64,000 nt of DNA from Typha latifolia (taxonomy: Eukaryota > Streptophyta > Magnoliopsida > Poales > Typhaceae), in contig CM034102.1 of assembly GCA_019914945.1 (NCBI GenBank), forward strand, positions 2,345,501-2,409,500, given 5' to 3'. This document shows positions 36,601-48,064 of this stretch, piece by piece. The position numbers and the translations under genes are program-made. The stretch's first letter is position 1; every line of letters begins with the position of its first letter. The notes beneath the pieces are model-generated. The model was not told the DNA's origin, made no database searches, and worked only from the letters and a program-made list of their open reading frames with translations.

Positions 36601-37121
36601 TTCTCTCAAAATACATAGTGGAAAGGGCTGGCCATAATTTAAATGCAGATCACTAAGGACCAGAAAAACTAGAAAATCTAGAATAGAACTAATAAAAGAA
36701 AAAGAAAAAGAAAAAACAATTCACATTACACACCAAGATCCAACCGTCGGAGGCTATTATAGTAATTACACACAATGATCACCAATTCTTCATCTAAACT
36801 AAGCAGAACCCGATGCGATTTCCAAGATCCAATCTTTAAGGGCCATTTCTCACAAGAAACCCGACATTTTAACACCGAACACCATCAATCGCGTACGATC
36901 CATGGACTACCCAATACCCAATTCCGATTGTTCGAACCGCATCACAACTACAATTTCCGTAAGCCCCAAACTTACACCTAAAGCAAGAGATCGAAATGGA
37001 TCCAAGCAATGCACAGATCGGATCGAGACAAGACCTTGAGGCCATCGACGGATAGAAGGCCACTCAGGATGCACTCCTTAAGCCCCGTTCCGAGCACTAT
37101 CACGTCATACTCTTCATCCAT
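30635..37121 (-). CDS. GDI: Rab GDP-dissociation inhibitor, 13 exons, 444 aa
   Basis: Exons: 37121-37035, 35989-35927, 35638-35555, 34474-34367, 34227-34055, 32913-32802, 32689-32609, 32515-32453, 32300-32199, 31974-31850, 31745-31535, 31468-31394, 30685-30635; every junction keeps frame. The protein starts [20 protein letters not shown] (FAD-like fold GxG motif). It contains the GDI/REP conserved regions [42 protein letters not shown] (Rab-binding platform) and [20 protein letters not shown], and ends SAASAAEE. Family knowledge: it binds prenylated GDP-bound Rab GTPases, extracts them from membranes and recycles them in the cytosol. Length equals the family norm (about 445). Intron 2 requires a GC donor (CAG/GCAAGA). 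A CT-rich 5' leader lies upstream. It is likely constitutively expressed. Confidence 0.97.
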
Positions 37122-38740
37122 GGCGAGACCAAATCACGGATTGATCTCAGAGAAGCGAGAGAGTTATGTAGAAAGCGAGGACTAGAGAGAGAGAAAGATG
37201 CTAGCTTTGTTTTAAAATAGAGGAAGAGGTGGAAAAGAGAAAGAAAGAGAGAGGGAGAGAGAGAGAGAGAGAGAAAAAGGAGTGGAGGAATAATGGGGGA
37301 GAAGAATCCGAAAAGGCAAAGAAGAGTTGGATAATATTTTTGGTACAAGGGATAGAGACGAGAGATAGGGAAACGGTTCGGGTAACATTGGATTCGGCGA
37401 ACTCGGCGACATCTTCGGTAACGCGGCCGACTTCTATATCTCAATATGTATGAAATAAATATGGAAAAAGAAAACCCACTTATTTACACTTTGAACAAGT
37501 AATTTTCTTTCATTAATTCATTGATTTAATCTTCAAGTGAATGTCCTCATTCAGGAAAATTGTCTTTAAAACATTCAGATGAATAATTTTTCGGCCTAAT
37601 TAGCTGTTGATATCATATGGGAGGATCTTCTGGTGAAGAGATTGGATAACTAATTTGCAAATTTCTTCCTTCTTCCATCAGACTGAATTGAATGCTCCCC
37701 AGGAGCCAAGAATGTCAAGGCAAAAGGACCCAGTTTTTGGTATTAGTGGCTTCAGATCTAATTTTAGATAAAAGAAAACAGTTACCTATTTTTCGATCCA
37801 ACAGTAGTAGTTAACATTAGCAAATTATTGGTGCAGCTGCTGCTTCTTTTCAGACAAATGAGAATCTAATGGTGTCCCAATTAAATCGATGCTGTTGAGA
37901 TTCGAACTCCGAAACACTAACAGCCAGCTGAATTGTTTTTTGCTGCTGTTATTGTAAATTCACTGATACTGATATTAAAAAAAACAAGAAAAAGAGAGTA
38001 CAACAGAGGAGAATCTTTCTATGAATTCAAATTCTTGAGCCTATGGACCACAGTCCCTTTTAAAATAGTTTGAAACTATACAACAATGACAAATTTTGGT
38101 TGAGGACAACACATTCCATCTGAAATGTAAATGCTACCGTGACTTCAAATCATGCCAACAAACTGGTTGATTAAACCAAAATAGTGCAATCTTGGTGCGT
38201 TGTTAGTCACAAGTTGTAATGTTAAGAAAAAATTAGAAACACCTCTTACCTTCTTGAAGATGCTTCTTGCTGACTACAATACAATGATTAGGATAAATAG
38301 ATTTCCCTTGTCAATGATTATAGGATCCCAATCAACAGGCAACTGTCTATAGTTCACTTATAGCTTATATGAAAGTTTTTCTCATTCTATCTGCTTCCAC
38401 TCTAATTTTATCATGTAAAGCTATGATGGACTGTAGAACTCAAGCATTCGATCCTCCAACTTTCTTGTCATCAAAAGTTTTAATTCTTGGCAAAACAAAA
38501 CAACAAACAGAATTAGAGAAGCATGCAGTCATCTGGAGAACACAAACTTTATGATACAATTATGCTCTTCAGTTCTTCAAGGCTGAAGAATGTGCAGACT
38601 TATCATATGAACAGGCAATCAGTAGTAGATCATGATGCTGATACTTTAAGTAAGAAGACAACAATGTATTCATTTAGTAGAAAGAAGAAAAGATAATGAC
38701 ACTTCACTTCTCTTATCTGGAATGGAAATTTCTGAACTCC
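37122..38740. promoter_or_regulatory. GDI promoter region and ARGOS 3' flank
   Basis: GDI starts at 37121, so the first few hundred bases here are its 5' UTR and promoter: CT-rich on the transcript strand, then CG-containing sequence at about 37375-37435. The rest, 37440-38740, is AT-rich with no recognisable gene, and the ARGOS 3' UTR at the right. Confidence 0.5.
37240..37275. repeat. (GA)n microsatellite in the GDI 5' leader region
   Basis: A GA-rich run about 120-155 bp upstream of the GDI ATG, CT-rich on the transcript strand. It probably lies in the 5' UTR or core promoter. Confidence 0.75.
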
Positions 38741-39022
38741 TTACAAGTAAGAGGAAGCAATATGTCGGGCATCCGAAGGCATAAGGGCGAAGATCAACAG
38801 CACAACAAGCATGCCTAATGGAAGCAATAGTAAATAGTATGGTGGGGGAGGCAAAGGGGGCAAAATTAATGGAAGAAACAGCAGCAACGCCGTAAGAAAG
38901 ACGAGTACCAGAAATGATTCAATGCTGAAATAGGTTGGTGAAAAAGAACAATTATTTCCTCCTGGGTCTGGCCTCCTTTGATCTGTGTTTCTCGCTAAAG
39001 GAGTCCTTGCTCTGCCTTCCAT
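38741..39022 (-). CDS. ARGOS-like: ARGOS/OSR-family organ-size regulator, 93 aa
   Basis: A small intronless frame. After a polar N-terminus of about 30 residues come two hydrophobic helices separated by the family's diagnostic proline-rich turn: YFSIESFLVLVFLTALLLFL, LPPLPPPPYYLLLLPLGM, then ALMPSDARHIASSYL at the end. This is the OSR (organ-size-related) domain of ARGOS, ARL and OSR proteins. Family knowledge: small ER-associated membrane proteins, induced by auxin, brassinosteroid or ethylene, that promote organ growth and dampen ethylene signalling through RTE1/ETR1-type receptors. Length fits the family (about 80-135 residues). Start chosen at the only upstream in-frame ATG giving a typical N-terminus. 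Which subfamily it belongs to cannot be settled by eye. Confidence 0.9.
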   Translation of the reverse strand: MEGRARTPLARNTDQRRPDPGGNNCSFSPTYFSIESFLVLVFLTALLLFLPLILPPLPPPPYYLLLLPLGMLVVLLIFALMPSDARHIASSYL

Positions 39023-41349
39023 CAGTACACCACTATGAGCTTGTAAAGCAATCAGGCCTTCTTACAGTATCAAATTGCTTACTGGAGCACTTTCCTAATC
39101 GAAGTTAGCTTGAGATATAACAATGTTCTCAAATGGACAATGACAGTCTTCAGTGCAAGAGTTCAAGAGATCTAGTCCTCAAGTTGCAAACTTAGATGCC
39201 AGTATCCTTGAGGTGCAACTTATAGAATAGGCTCCAGCTTCTAGTTTTGCACATCCAAACCAAAAGGGTCTTTTGATTCAGACAAGTTCAGAAACAACTC
39301 CCCACTCAAGCAAATGGCATAAAGGCCTGACCTTGAATCCCAACCTTCAACCTGCCAAAACAATAGAAGCTTTCAGATTGATGCTCTACAATAGATTTAA
39401 AAGTTCAAGACTCAACTTAAGAGCATTCATGTCCAAAATGAGGAGCAAGTACATATCAAATTGCAGGGTCAATAAGAAATGGAAATGGGTCCTAACAATT
39501 ACAGATATCATCAAGCAGGCACAGAGTACACCTCAACAAGCAAGCAAGCAAGCAGGTTCCATTTGGGAAAGCGAGAATCAATCAAAATGAAAGAAAAGGA
39601 GACAGTGCACGAAATTAAAAACAAATCACTTCTTAAAGCAAACATAGTCTATATCATGATCACATAGGCAGGCCTCATATGCTGATACTGGATCTTGGAG
39701 AAAATACTATTATTAATAACATGAAATCAAGCACTACCTGGCTTACTTCTTTGGAATCCAAATCCAGAGAATAGCAAGAAGAAAGTCATGTGAGGCTAAG
39801 AGTGGAGAGGTAAAGAAAAGAGAGCACATTGATTCTTGTTGTGCCTTACTGCTCTGGGATTTGTTGGGTCTGTTTGTCTGGGCAAAAGTGTCCACTAATC
39901 AGTGAACAACATATTCTATTTTCACATGGTCCCTCCCATAAAGTTGGGGGCAGAGCTGTCCAATATCTCAAGGTTCCTCCCCCCTGGCCCCATCTCATCG
40001 TACACTGTCCACTTCTCCTGCAAATTTGCAACAATTCAAGTATCTTTCTTTGCGAGGTATTAGACCACTGAGGAAGCTCATCAATGTATGCTACCACTTT
40101 GTTAAAAAGAAATTAATCTTTTTCTTTCTTTCACGTACTCTGTAGATAGATAAATGCATTTTAGAGGAGCCTAGAAAATACTATGCAAGTTGAGTTTTTT
40201 TTAACCCAAACGGGGTCTCCTGTGGAAGTTTTAGCATTTTGTATATTGGTAGTTATATGTATAGTTACTATCAATAGTTCACAAGCATAATTGTTGTACG
40301 GTTTTTTAAAAAATTCAAACTAAAATACTGAGACCATTTGGTGCAGAAATAGTGCACCAAATGGTAGGATATATTTTTGGAATTGCTTACCCACTAATTT
40401 GTGACTTTATACAGTTCTTTTTTTTTTTTTTCCTTTTAATCTTTGCGCTATGTGTTCGAGGTAAGTCAGCTCTATGATTCAACGACTTTAAACTAGACAT
40501 GTAATGCACCTGATTTTATAATTAAATTTCGAGATAAATTATATATATATATATATATATATAATGAACCTCTTTTGCTCTATGTATTCTTGGATTTGAA
40601 ATATTCTGGAGTAGTATTACAACGACGTGCTTCACAATTCTTACGGCGGGGGCATAAAATAATCTTGATGAGATCGTAATCGCGTCAATGTCATTATAAA
40701 TAGTGGGGCAAAAACGTGCTTCACAAAATATGGATGGAAATGCCAAGCTGGGAATTTATAGATAACAACAAATGGTTGCTGATATGGAGTACATGCATGG
40801 CCTATCAATATTATCTTCCAATGGCCAAGATATCTTGTCAGATTATGCGTGCATTATACATTGAATGTAAACATAAATAATATGCAAGTGGGTCAGCTGG
40901 CACATTGCTTGATGCAATTGATCTCTTAAGATTCCTCTCTCTCTCTCTCTCTCTCTCTACAAATAGTGAAATCTAACTGCATCCAAATGACGTACAATGT
41001 GCGATAAAAAAAGTGATCAAAATGATTTTCTCACATAGCTTATGCTGACATTAGAAGGACAAGCACTATTATATGAATTGAACTTGGAAAAGGAGAAGAA
41101 GAAAACTATTGGCACACAGAATTGTGCTAAAAGCTCGTACAGTAATCCAAGCAAATTTCTGGGCTGATCCAAAAAGAGCACAAAATCTGAGATGGAATTA
41201 AGAGGTGATTTTGTTGCATTTTGTTAACAGATGTTAATCACAAGCACTTATTCGAATTTCGCAAGATATTAAATTAAGTTTATGCAATTCTAGCAAATTT
41301 TCAGCTCGCTTGAAAAATGATGCACAAACTCTTATACAGTTATCCGAGG
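39023..41349. other. ARGOS upstream region and intergenic DNA; microsatellites
   Basis: No gene recognised. The ARGOS promoter and 5' UTR lie in the left part. A relatively GC-rich island at about 39840-40065 is open on both strands for about 80 codons but resembles nothing I know. An AT repeat at about 40541-40562, a CT repeat at about 40936-40958 and a T run near 40419-40432 are simple sequences. Confidence 0.5.
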
Positions 41350-41355
41350 TGAGTC

Positions 41356-41652
41356 AAGCCTCTAGAGGATTGACCACCCCTTGTGCAGCAAAAATTAGTT
41401 CAAGTATTAATATAAGTAAATAAGAAGGCAATCGCAGTCCAATCAAATCCGAACTTGCTCTGCATAAAGGGCAAACTGCTAGTAGCATAGTACAGAGCAA
41501 GATATTCGACATGGTTCTAAATAACAAGCCATCGAAATCCAAATTCAGAGATGGAACAAAAGGAAGTTGATTATATGTCTTGCCAAGACTAATATAAATG
41601 GCTCTCGCAATCTTTTCAGCATTTTGAGGGATTTCGGATAAGCACTTCAATC
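41356..41652 (-). other. Probable 3' UTR exon of the LEA14-like gene; unexplained open frame
   Basis: Downstream of the acceptor TTCTGCAG (41653), a frame different from the LEA frame stays open for about 98 codons (starting LKCLSEIPQNAEKIARAIYI and ending VVNPLEA). I do not recognise it. The simplest reading is 3' UTR. The alternative is an exon of an unidentified small protein or a splice variant. Confidence 0.4.
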
Positions 41653-44002
41653 CTGCAGAAAGTTCGAAAGAACAGTCATCAATGAATAACAAGGTAAGAT
41701 AAATAAATAAAAAGTAGCCTAAAATGTAGTGATTTCTGGAAGAAGCAAACAAACAATTAAAAGATGCACAGAAATGGGTTAAGAATCGGAGCACTAAATA
41801 TATTACTGACTTTTGCTAGGAAGAGTACAAAAAAGGAGAGGAAAATATGAGATAGTGCACCAAGTACTGGCTGACATTTGCTGGGTTCAGATAGTTTTGA
41901 ATATATCAGCTAGTTCTGTCAGAATTCTACATTCAACAAATAAACCTGGAAGAATGACTTTTCTACAAAAAGAGTAGTTACTGCATTTTATTTCACTTTC
42001 TAATCAATTCTTACTGATGTAAATCATAAGAGAATAAGAAAAGGGAGAATACAGACATAGTCAATGGAGGTTGTAGGCCAGGCAAACCTGGATTAGATGC
42101 CTGCCTTAGAGGTGATCAATATTTCAATATCTGACATAAAACTAGAGGGAGTTCTTGCACATAGCACTACACAAAATTATTCACAATGGCATGGGTCACT
42201 GGGTCTTTTCAAATTAAGCGGTAAGGATGGGTTATAATTTGATGTTTTATCTGGTTTGTGATGCTCAGGCTACATTTAGATGAACTGATTAAAAGAAGTA
42301 CATATCACCTCTTTGATGAGTACATTTGGATGAATTATTGTGATTTAACTTGTGTAGATGGAAAAAAAGAGAGCAACAATACATGACTTCAGAAATCATG
42401 AGGCAGAACTATCCTCATGGTGATAAAAACTATATCTTAGGTTGCTAAAAAAAAGAATTCAAACATGCAGCAAATCAGCAATTCTAATGTGCTTTCTTTA
42501 GTTTTTCATTAAATGGTAGACGAATGTTCATCCAGTAGGAGAAAGCCACCTAGAAAAATAGAGAACTCAATAAAGTTACCAGATAAATATCTTCTGAAGG
42601 AGTTCGGTAATCTAAAAATTGAAGGGATCCTAGTTAAGTTGACACTTTTCTATATAATTTGTAAACCTTATTAGGCCCAAATCCAGACCTGTCAGACCAG
42701 ATGTTTATACTCCAAACGAGAGCATGAACCGATGAGTAAGATCCTACAGAGACCACCTAGGATATTATTTCTTTTTGTCCGGCATTGGTTTCGCCCTGAT
42801 CTAGCTACATCACTTTATTCGACAAGAAATTAAGATGAATAATTAACTAGCGGTCTACCTGAGCTACATCTGATTCATAATTCTTCAATATTTCATCAAT
42901 GTATTAATTCCATAATACTTTTCTACATTTTAATTCATTAATACTATGTTAGTAGTTCACTCAAAAGTATGATTCATCATATAGAGTGCTCTTAAAAGAA
43001 AATAATTCGTAAGTGTACACACAAGGTTAATGGAATTGAACCGGCAACCAAGGAGAATAAGAAAAGCGAGGATACCTCATCATCATCATCATCATCATCA
43101 TCTTTCTTGAGACGAGTGGTTCCACCCTCTTTACTGATAGGTAATTTCATTCTTCCAAAAGGAGTATCCACATCAACATTGCCTTTCATGGTATAACCAG
43201 TACCCTTCCCCCTGATCATATCCCAGAGAGCAGATCCAAATTCCTTTGGCTTAAAAGAGATAGGAATTTTCATGAGAGTAATTCCATTTTTTTCTACTTT
43301 TGTAGATTCAGTGAGCTCAGCAGATCCAATGCTCACGTCAGAGAGCCAGATTTCATAGTCCAATGCATTGAGTCCAAGGTCAAAGTCATTCTTATTCTCT
43401 AATTTCACATGGAGTATCGCAGTTGTTTCTTCAAAAGAGAATTTACTGAATTTTATCTTCTCAACATCCACATCTGGCTTGTATGGCACAGGAATCTCAC
43501 CAGTCTTCTCTAAAGGCAAGGTGATCCTTCCAATGATTGGAACATCTATGATGAGGGCAACTCTGATTTTGTATGGAATGATGCTTCCAGGCTTGATATC
43601 TTGGTATGTGTCCTTGATGTCATCATAAACAAGTAATATGGGTATGTTGACGGTCTCTGAACCATGAGCATGTATTGTTCCGGCATCAGGGATCAATCCA
43701 GACACAAGCTTTCTCCCATCACTTTCTACTAGGTAGTCTATGTCAACTAGAGGGATAGGGACAGGATTGGGATTTGTTATGAGAATGTCAACAACAATCT
43801 CTGCCTTGTGAAGATTGATATGGGGAATGTGGACTCCACTAACATCTGCAGTTGGTTTTCCGAAACCTATAGCCCCCTCAATCTTCTCACCAATGTCATG
43901 GATAAAATCCTTAACCTTCTCCATGAATCCCCCTTCATTCGTGTCATCCTCCTCTTTCTCCACTTTCCTTTCCACAACTTTTGGGTTGTCAGAGGATGCC
44001 AT
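41647..44002 (-). CDS. LEA14-like protein with two WHy domains, about 310 aa
   Basis: Coding exon 44002-43076 (309 codons, start MASSDNPKVVERK). It ends GAT GAG at a GT donor, joined in phase to an exon starting at 41652 that adds only GAT TGA, so the stop lies in the 3' exon. A 5' UTR intron (45116-44005) is likely, with donor GAG/GTATGA and acceptor TTGTTAG two bases before the ATG. The acidic N-terminus is followed by VKDFIHDIGEKIEGAIGFGK. The first WHy domain (about 70-180) has HKAEIVVDILITNPNPVPIP and the second (about 195-300) has ENKNDFDLGLNALDYEIWL. A run of eight Asp ends the protein. Family knowledge: group LEA_2/LEA14 desiccation-related proteins with a beta-sandwich fold, found in cytosol or ER. 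Unspliced, the frame would instead add about 40 hydrophobic residues, unlike the family. Confidence 0.88.
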
Positions 44003-44004
44003 TC

Positions 44005-45260
44005 CTAACAATAAAAGTAAGGTTTTAGCAATATCAACATACAATTAAATGATTATCAGGATACTTTCCAAAAGAACTCACTGTGTGATGAAATTACATA
44101 AATTCACAGATTCAATTACCCAATGATGATGAACAGAGAAGATCTTTCTCTTTTTCAGAAAGATACATGATCACAAGCAAAGTGTCATAAGTAGAGAATG
44201 CTAAATCTGAGGAAAAATGTTTTAACTTGGCAGAAGAGCACAAGAACTTATGAACAGACAATAATTTTGTAAGTTGCATACTATACAGAAGATGGGCCAA
44301 AGAGAAACATATTTTTCATTTTATCTGTGGAAGCAGAAGCTTGCTCAGAGGGAAAATGTAAGAAAGGGCTCTACTTGACATAAGAATTAAGAATTAATAT
44401 AAAGGAGGAACAGACTGGCAGAGGGCTTTTCCTAAAAACCGTCACAACATCGCTAAATATTCCAGAGATAATAAAATTGTTAACAAGAAAATAGTAAGAA
44501 AAATCAGAGAAGACAATTTGACCTTGAGAACTGTTAAATAAGAGAGTTCACTTTTTACAGCATTGCCCAGCAAGATGGTTCTTGCACAGAAATAGAAGAT
44601 CTGAGAGTAGTAATAAACAAATGGATAACATATGCATGAATCTCCATATATTTCCTGCCGGCATTTGCGATCAAAGACTAAATACCACTGGATACATGGA
44701 TAAAAAATTAAAAATCTTAAATAATTACTTCAATTGCTCACCTTGTGATTAAAGCACCACAGATTGAAAGAAATAGAAAACTAGCTTAAAAATTTCGACA
44801 AAGTACTAACAAAACAAGGCTACAGAACTATATAAACACCAGATCTCAGCGAAAAAAAGATCATTTACAGGTTCGACTGAGAACTCTAAGTACTCCAAGG
44901 CTACATATCCCGGAAACAAAGCGATCGTGTAACGTTCTATTGAGATCAAGCCTATAGATCAAGGCAACAACCAATGTATCATCTCAAACTGACGTTTTAA
45001 CGTTTTAAGACACCAGATTCAGATCCGAATGAGTTCAAAAGAGATCGGCTACCATCCTTCTTGATCTAAAGAGTTTGATCGCAAGAGAAGAAGAATAAGA
45101 GGATCTGAGTTCATACCTCAGCAGAGCAAAGATCGATCGATGAGATCGATTAGAGAAGAGAGATATAAGTGCGCTGCAGTGTCGCTCGGGGAACCGTGGG
45201 CGGTGGAGGAGAGGAAAGCGATCTTGCCGGGTTATTATACTCCAATCTGGAGCGATCATC
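44005..45260 (-). promoter_or_regulatory. LEA14-like gene 5' UTR exon, 5' intron and promoter
   Basis: Splice signals predict a non-coding first exon ending at 45117, followed by a 1.1-kb leader intron. The sequence just upstream (45118-45250) is GC-richer and CT-rich on the transcript strand, as expected for a leader and core promoter. Confidence 0.55.
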
Positions 45261-45927
45261 GAGTTGCCACGTATACCATTATGGGTTCGTTTCTCTGGTA
45301 ACTTATATTATCTTGTCGAATTAAATGTCGTTGACTTTCTCAAGGAGCTGCCAAGTAATCTGATGGAGCAAATTTCTTGCATCTGATCCTGCAGTGAATC
45401 CACTACTTGGACGGCACCGGAAAGGAGCTCTGTAAAATTATACTTCACACACTATATTTTCACAAATTGAAGTGTCCAATAAAAACAGCCGTAAAAAGAG
45501 AATATTCCAACTGAAGACATACATTAAAAACCGAAAGATACTTACAATTGGAAAAAAGAGGATTTTTTCAAAACAATCAAATTTGATTCTAACGACACAA
45601 TCCCATTTTAGATACCTACCCGTCAACTACAGTTAACCTGAAATATTAGTTTGAGTCAAATCCAAAATATAAGGATCGAAATATAAATATAAAAAATTAA
45701 CAAAGGTATGAACAGTAATTTCCTCTGTAGAATTAGTTAAAAATATACTACTGTGACCAGAAAAAAATGTCTGGGTGTACATCAAAGACTTGATTACAAG
45801 CCAAATTATACAAGCTGCACTTCTCATTAATCATACAGCATCAATCGAAGCGAAAAAAACAAAAAGGAATGTTCTGATGAAGTTCTACAAGATATCATAT
45901 GGCACATTATGTCGAGTCAAGATCCAC

Positions 45928-48064
45928 TTAGTAACCCTTATTCCCACGTATCCGCGCTCTCATATCAACCTGTTACACAAAACAAGTAGTTTAGAATGAT
46001 GCAATGGAATAAGAAATTTATTTACAAAGCAATAAGAAATTTATTTACAAAGCAACGGCTGAAGAATGCATTTAGCTTTCTATTCTCTTCAACTGAATAT
46101 TTCAACAAAGAAGTTGGAGTAGCCAAGATAGAAATTACACTGGAAATAGCGATGTAGGTCAGTATGCTATGATGGGAGAAGGGGAATGTCTTGTTACACC
46201 TAATTTACTTTGACATTAGAAGTCAGCAGGAAAATGATCATTGATCTCAGGGGGGAAAGAGTGACCATTGGGTCTCACAAAGAATGGTCATTGTAGAAAA
46301 AAAATATTTTGACACTCTTCGAGCTATGCCAAACAATTCCAAGCTAAGAGAAGTTCAAGAATTATCTCTTCTGATAAAATACTGCCCATAAAACTCTTAC
46401 GAAAACAATTTTTTGAAAGAGCTGACTGAAATGAATGTCGAACTCAAAACGCCAAGTTTACTAGCAATGGCTAATGTGACTGATATTTCTCATTCAATAG
46501 TGAGATCGTTACATCGATTTTTCACAGGTCAACAGTAAGTGAGGTGCAATGGAAAGCCTGTCAATTAGGTTGTTAACTGTCTACTGCATGTGCAGTGGTA
46601 CGCATTTTGTCAACTGTTCATAAGTGTGTGACCAGGACAACAAGGTAGGGTTGGTCTGTGCAGATCCACATCAGAATCTGGATTCTGACCCAAGGTAATA
46701 GGTTATAAAGTTTGAAACAGGATGGATTTGGATTAGATCCATGCAGGAGTCAAATCCAAGCCAACTTCTTTTCAGATAATATCTCTAGGTCTTAAACATG
46801 ATCACTAACTATTATGCAGAATCAGTTCCAGAATATCCAACAACATTATCTAGCATTCTGGTCACCTGGCTAATAGGCAAGATTTTGGGTTCAGAGCTAA
46901 GTTTACTGAGTCGGTTGATGGTTTATTGGAGTTCACAACTCACCAAAAACAAGGAGTCATGGTGTAGTTTTCTATTGGAATGTGTGGCTTTTAGCTTTCA
47001 AGAATCTTACAGTGAAAGCAAAATAGGAAGTTGATTATGGTGTTACCTGTCAAAGGAAAGAGGCGTCCACTAATTACCATATGCAGATGATAGTATAAAT
47101 TCCAGGAAATATCATGGAATTATATAAAGTAGTTAAGGACAAAGACATGCCTGGCCTCTCTTGCAGTTGAAGTATGTTTCTCTAAGGCCAACACACTCAC
47201 TAGATATGCAAGGTACCTTCTCTCCTGCACATTCCCTGTATGGTCTATTCTGAACCTTAATAAACAATAACATCATAAGTTAGAAAAACAGCGTACGAAT
47301 TCGATTTAATTGTCTGATTATAAGGTAGCTCTTGTTGGCTTTTCATCCTTCATATGGTAAATGCATATAAGAATATAAAACTTGTCATTTTTCCTGGTTT
47401 GGCCATTTTAATAGCAGAAACTATAAATGATTAAATACTGATGCATGAAATCAAATAAAATTAAATCTGTAATTGATTTGTGTCTTTGTAATATGTGAGT
47501 AGCTTAATTCTGTAATTCTGTAATTTTTGTAATTTGTAATTTGAAATCTTCATAAATTTTTTGTAATTTGTAATTTGAAAGAAGCTTAATTCTGTAATTT
47601 TTGAAATTTTATGATATTTTTATTAATTTTTCTGTTAGTTTTTAGAATTTTCTAGAGTTTTTTTAATTAAAAAAACCAAAACTCCGAAAAAGACTAAACT
47701 CTGAAATGTTTTGGTGTTTTTAGGAACCAAAACTGAAACTTCGAACCATGGTCTACAAACTACAATTAACATGTTAGCAATATCATATCCAATCTAATGA
47801 AGCCCGGAAAAAAACCAAGAAACTAATTAAATCTAAGACAACTAGATACTCCTCTGTCTATCTAAATCAACCACAAATAGATTGAATCATAAGGTTTAAG
47901 AATGCCAAACTAAAGAGGCAATCTTATAAAGCCCAACAAAAGAAAGAAAACAAAAGGAAGTTGAAAAAAGATGAATAGATCGTGACAATTAATACCTTAA
48001 CGCAGTCAGTCTCACTGAGGCATTTGACAAGCTCCAAGGCCAGGCCCTTGCAAGACTTCGACAT
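45928..48064 (-). CDS. COA5: COA5/PET191 cytochrome c oxidase assembly factor, 3 exons, 71 aa
   Basis: Exons: 48064-47996 (23 codons), 47255-47151 (35 codons), 45969-45928 (13 codons plus TAA). Each exon is too short to stand out as an ORF, but joined they give a complete protein: MSKSCKGLALELVKCLSETD, then VQNRPYRECAGEKVPC, LRETYFNCKRG and MRARIRGNKGY at the end. Cysteines at 5 and 15 and at 44 and 54 form two CX9C motifs, with others at 21, 32 and 39, as in PET191/COA5. Family knowledge: a small intermembrane-space-facing mitochondrial protein, imported by the Mia40 route and needed for assembly of complex IV. Intron 2 (1,181 nt) requires a GC donor (CAG/GCATGT). A 5' UTR intron (48910-48074), ending in a CT-repeat tract, is likely. 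Length matches the plant family. Confidence 0.93.
46009..46054. repeat. 22-bp tandem repeat in COA5 intron 2
   Basis: Two near-perfect copies of AATAAGAAATTTATTTACAA plus AGC lie next to each other. The intron also has other low-complexity sequence, notably GTAATTT-rich DNA at about 47460-47640, beyond exon 2. Confidence 0.75.

Noticed and set aside
39829..40097. Open frames of about 80 codons on both strands in a GC-rich patch upstream of ARGOS
   Set aside because: No family resemblance, no splice partners, and simultaneous openness on both strands suggests composition rather than coding.
42992..43075. Continuation of the LEA14-like frame by about 27 further codons to a TAA
   Set aside because: The added residues are hydrophobic and unlike the family's acidic end; a good GT donor follows the poly-Asp and splices in phase to a stop.
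46798..47034. 78-codon frame inside COA5 intron 2
   Set aside because: No resemblance to any family; it lies between confirmed exons 2 and 3 on the opposite strand.
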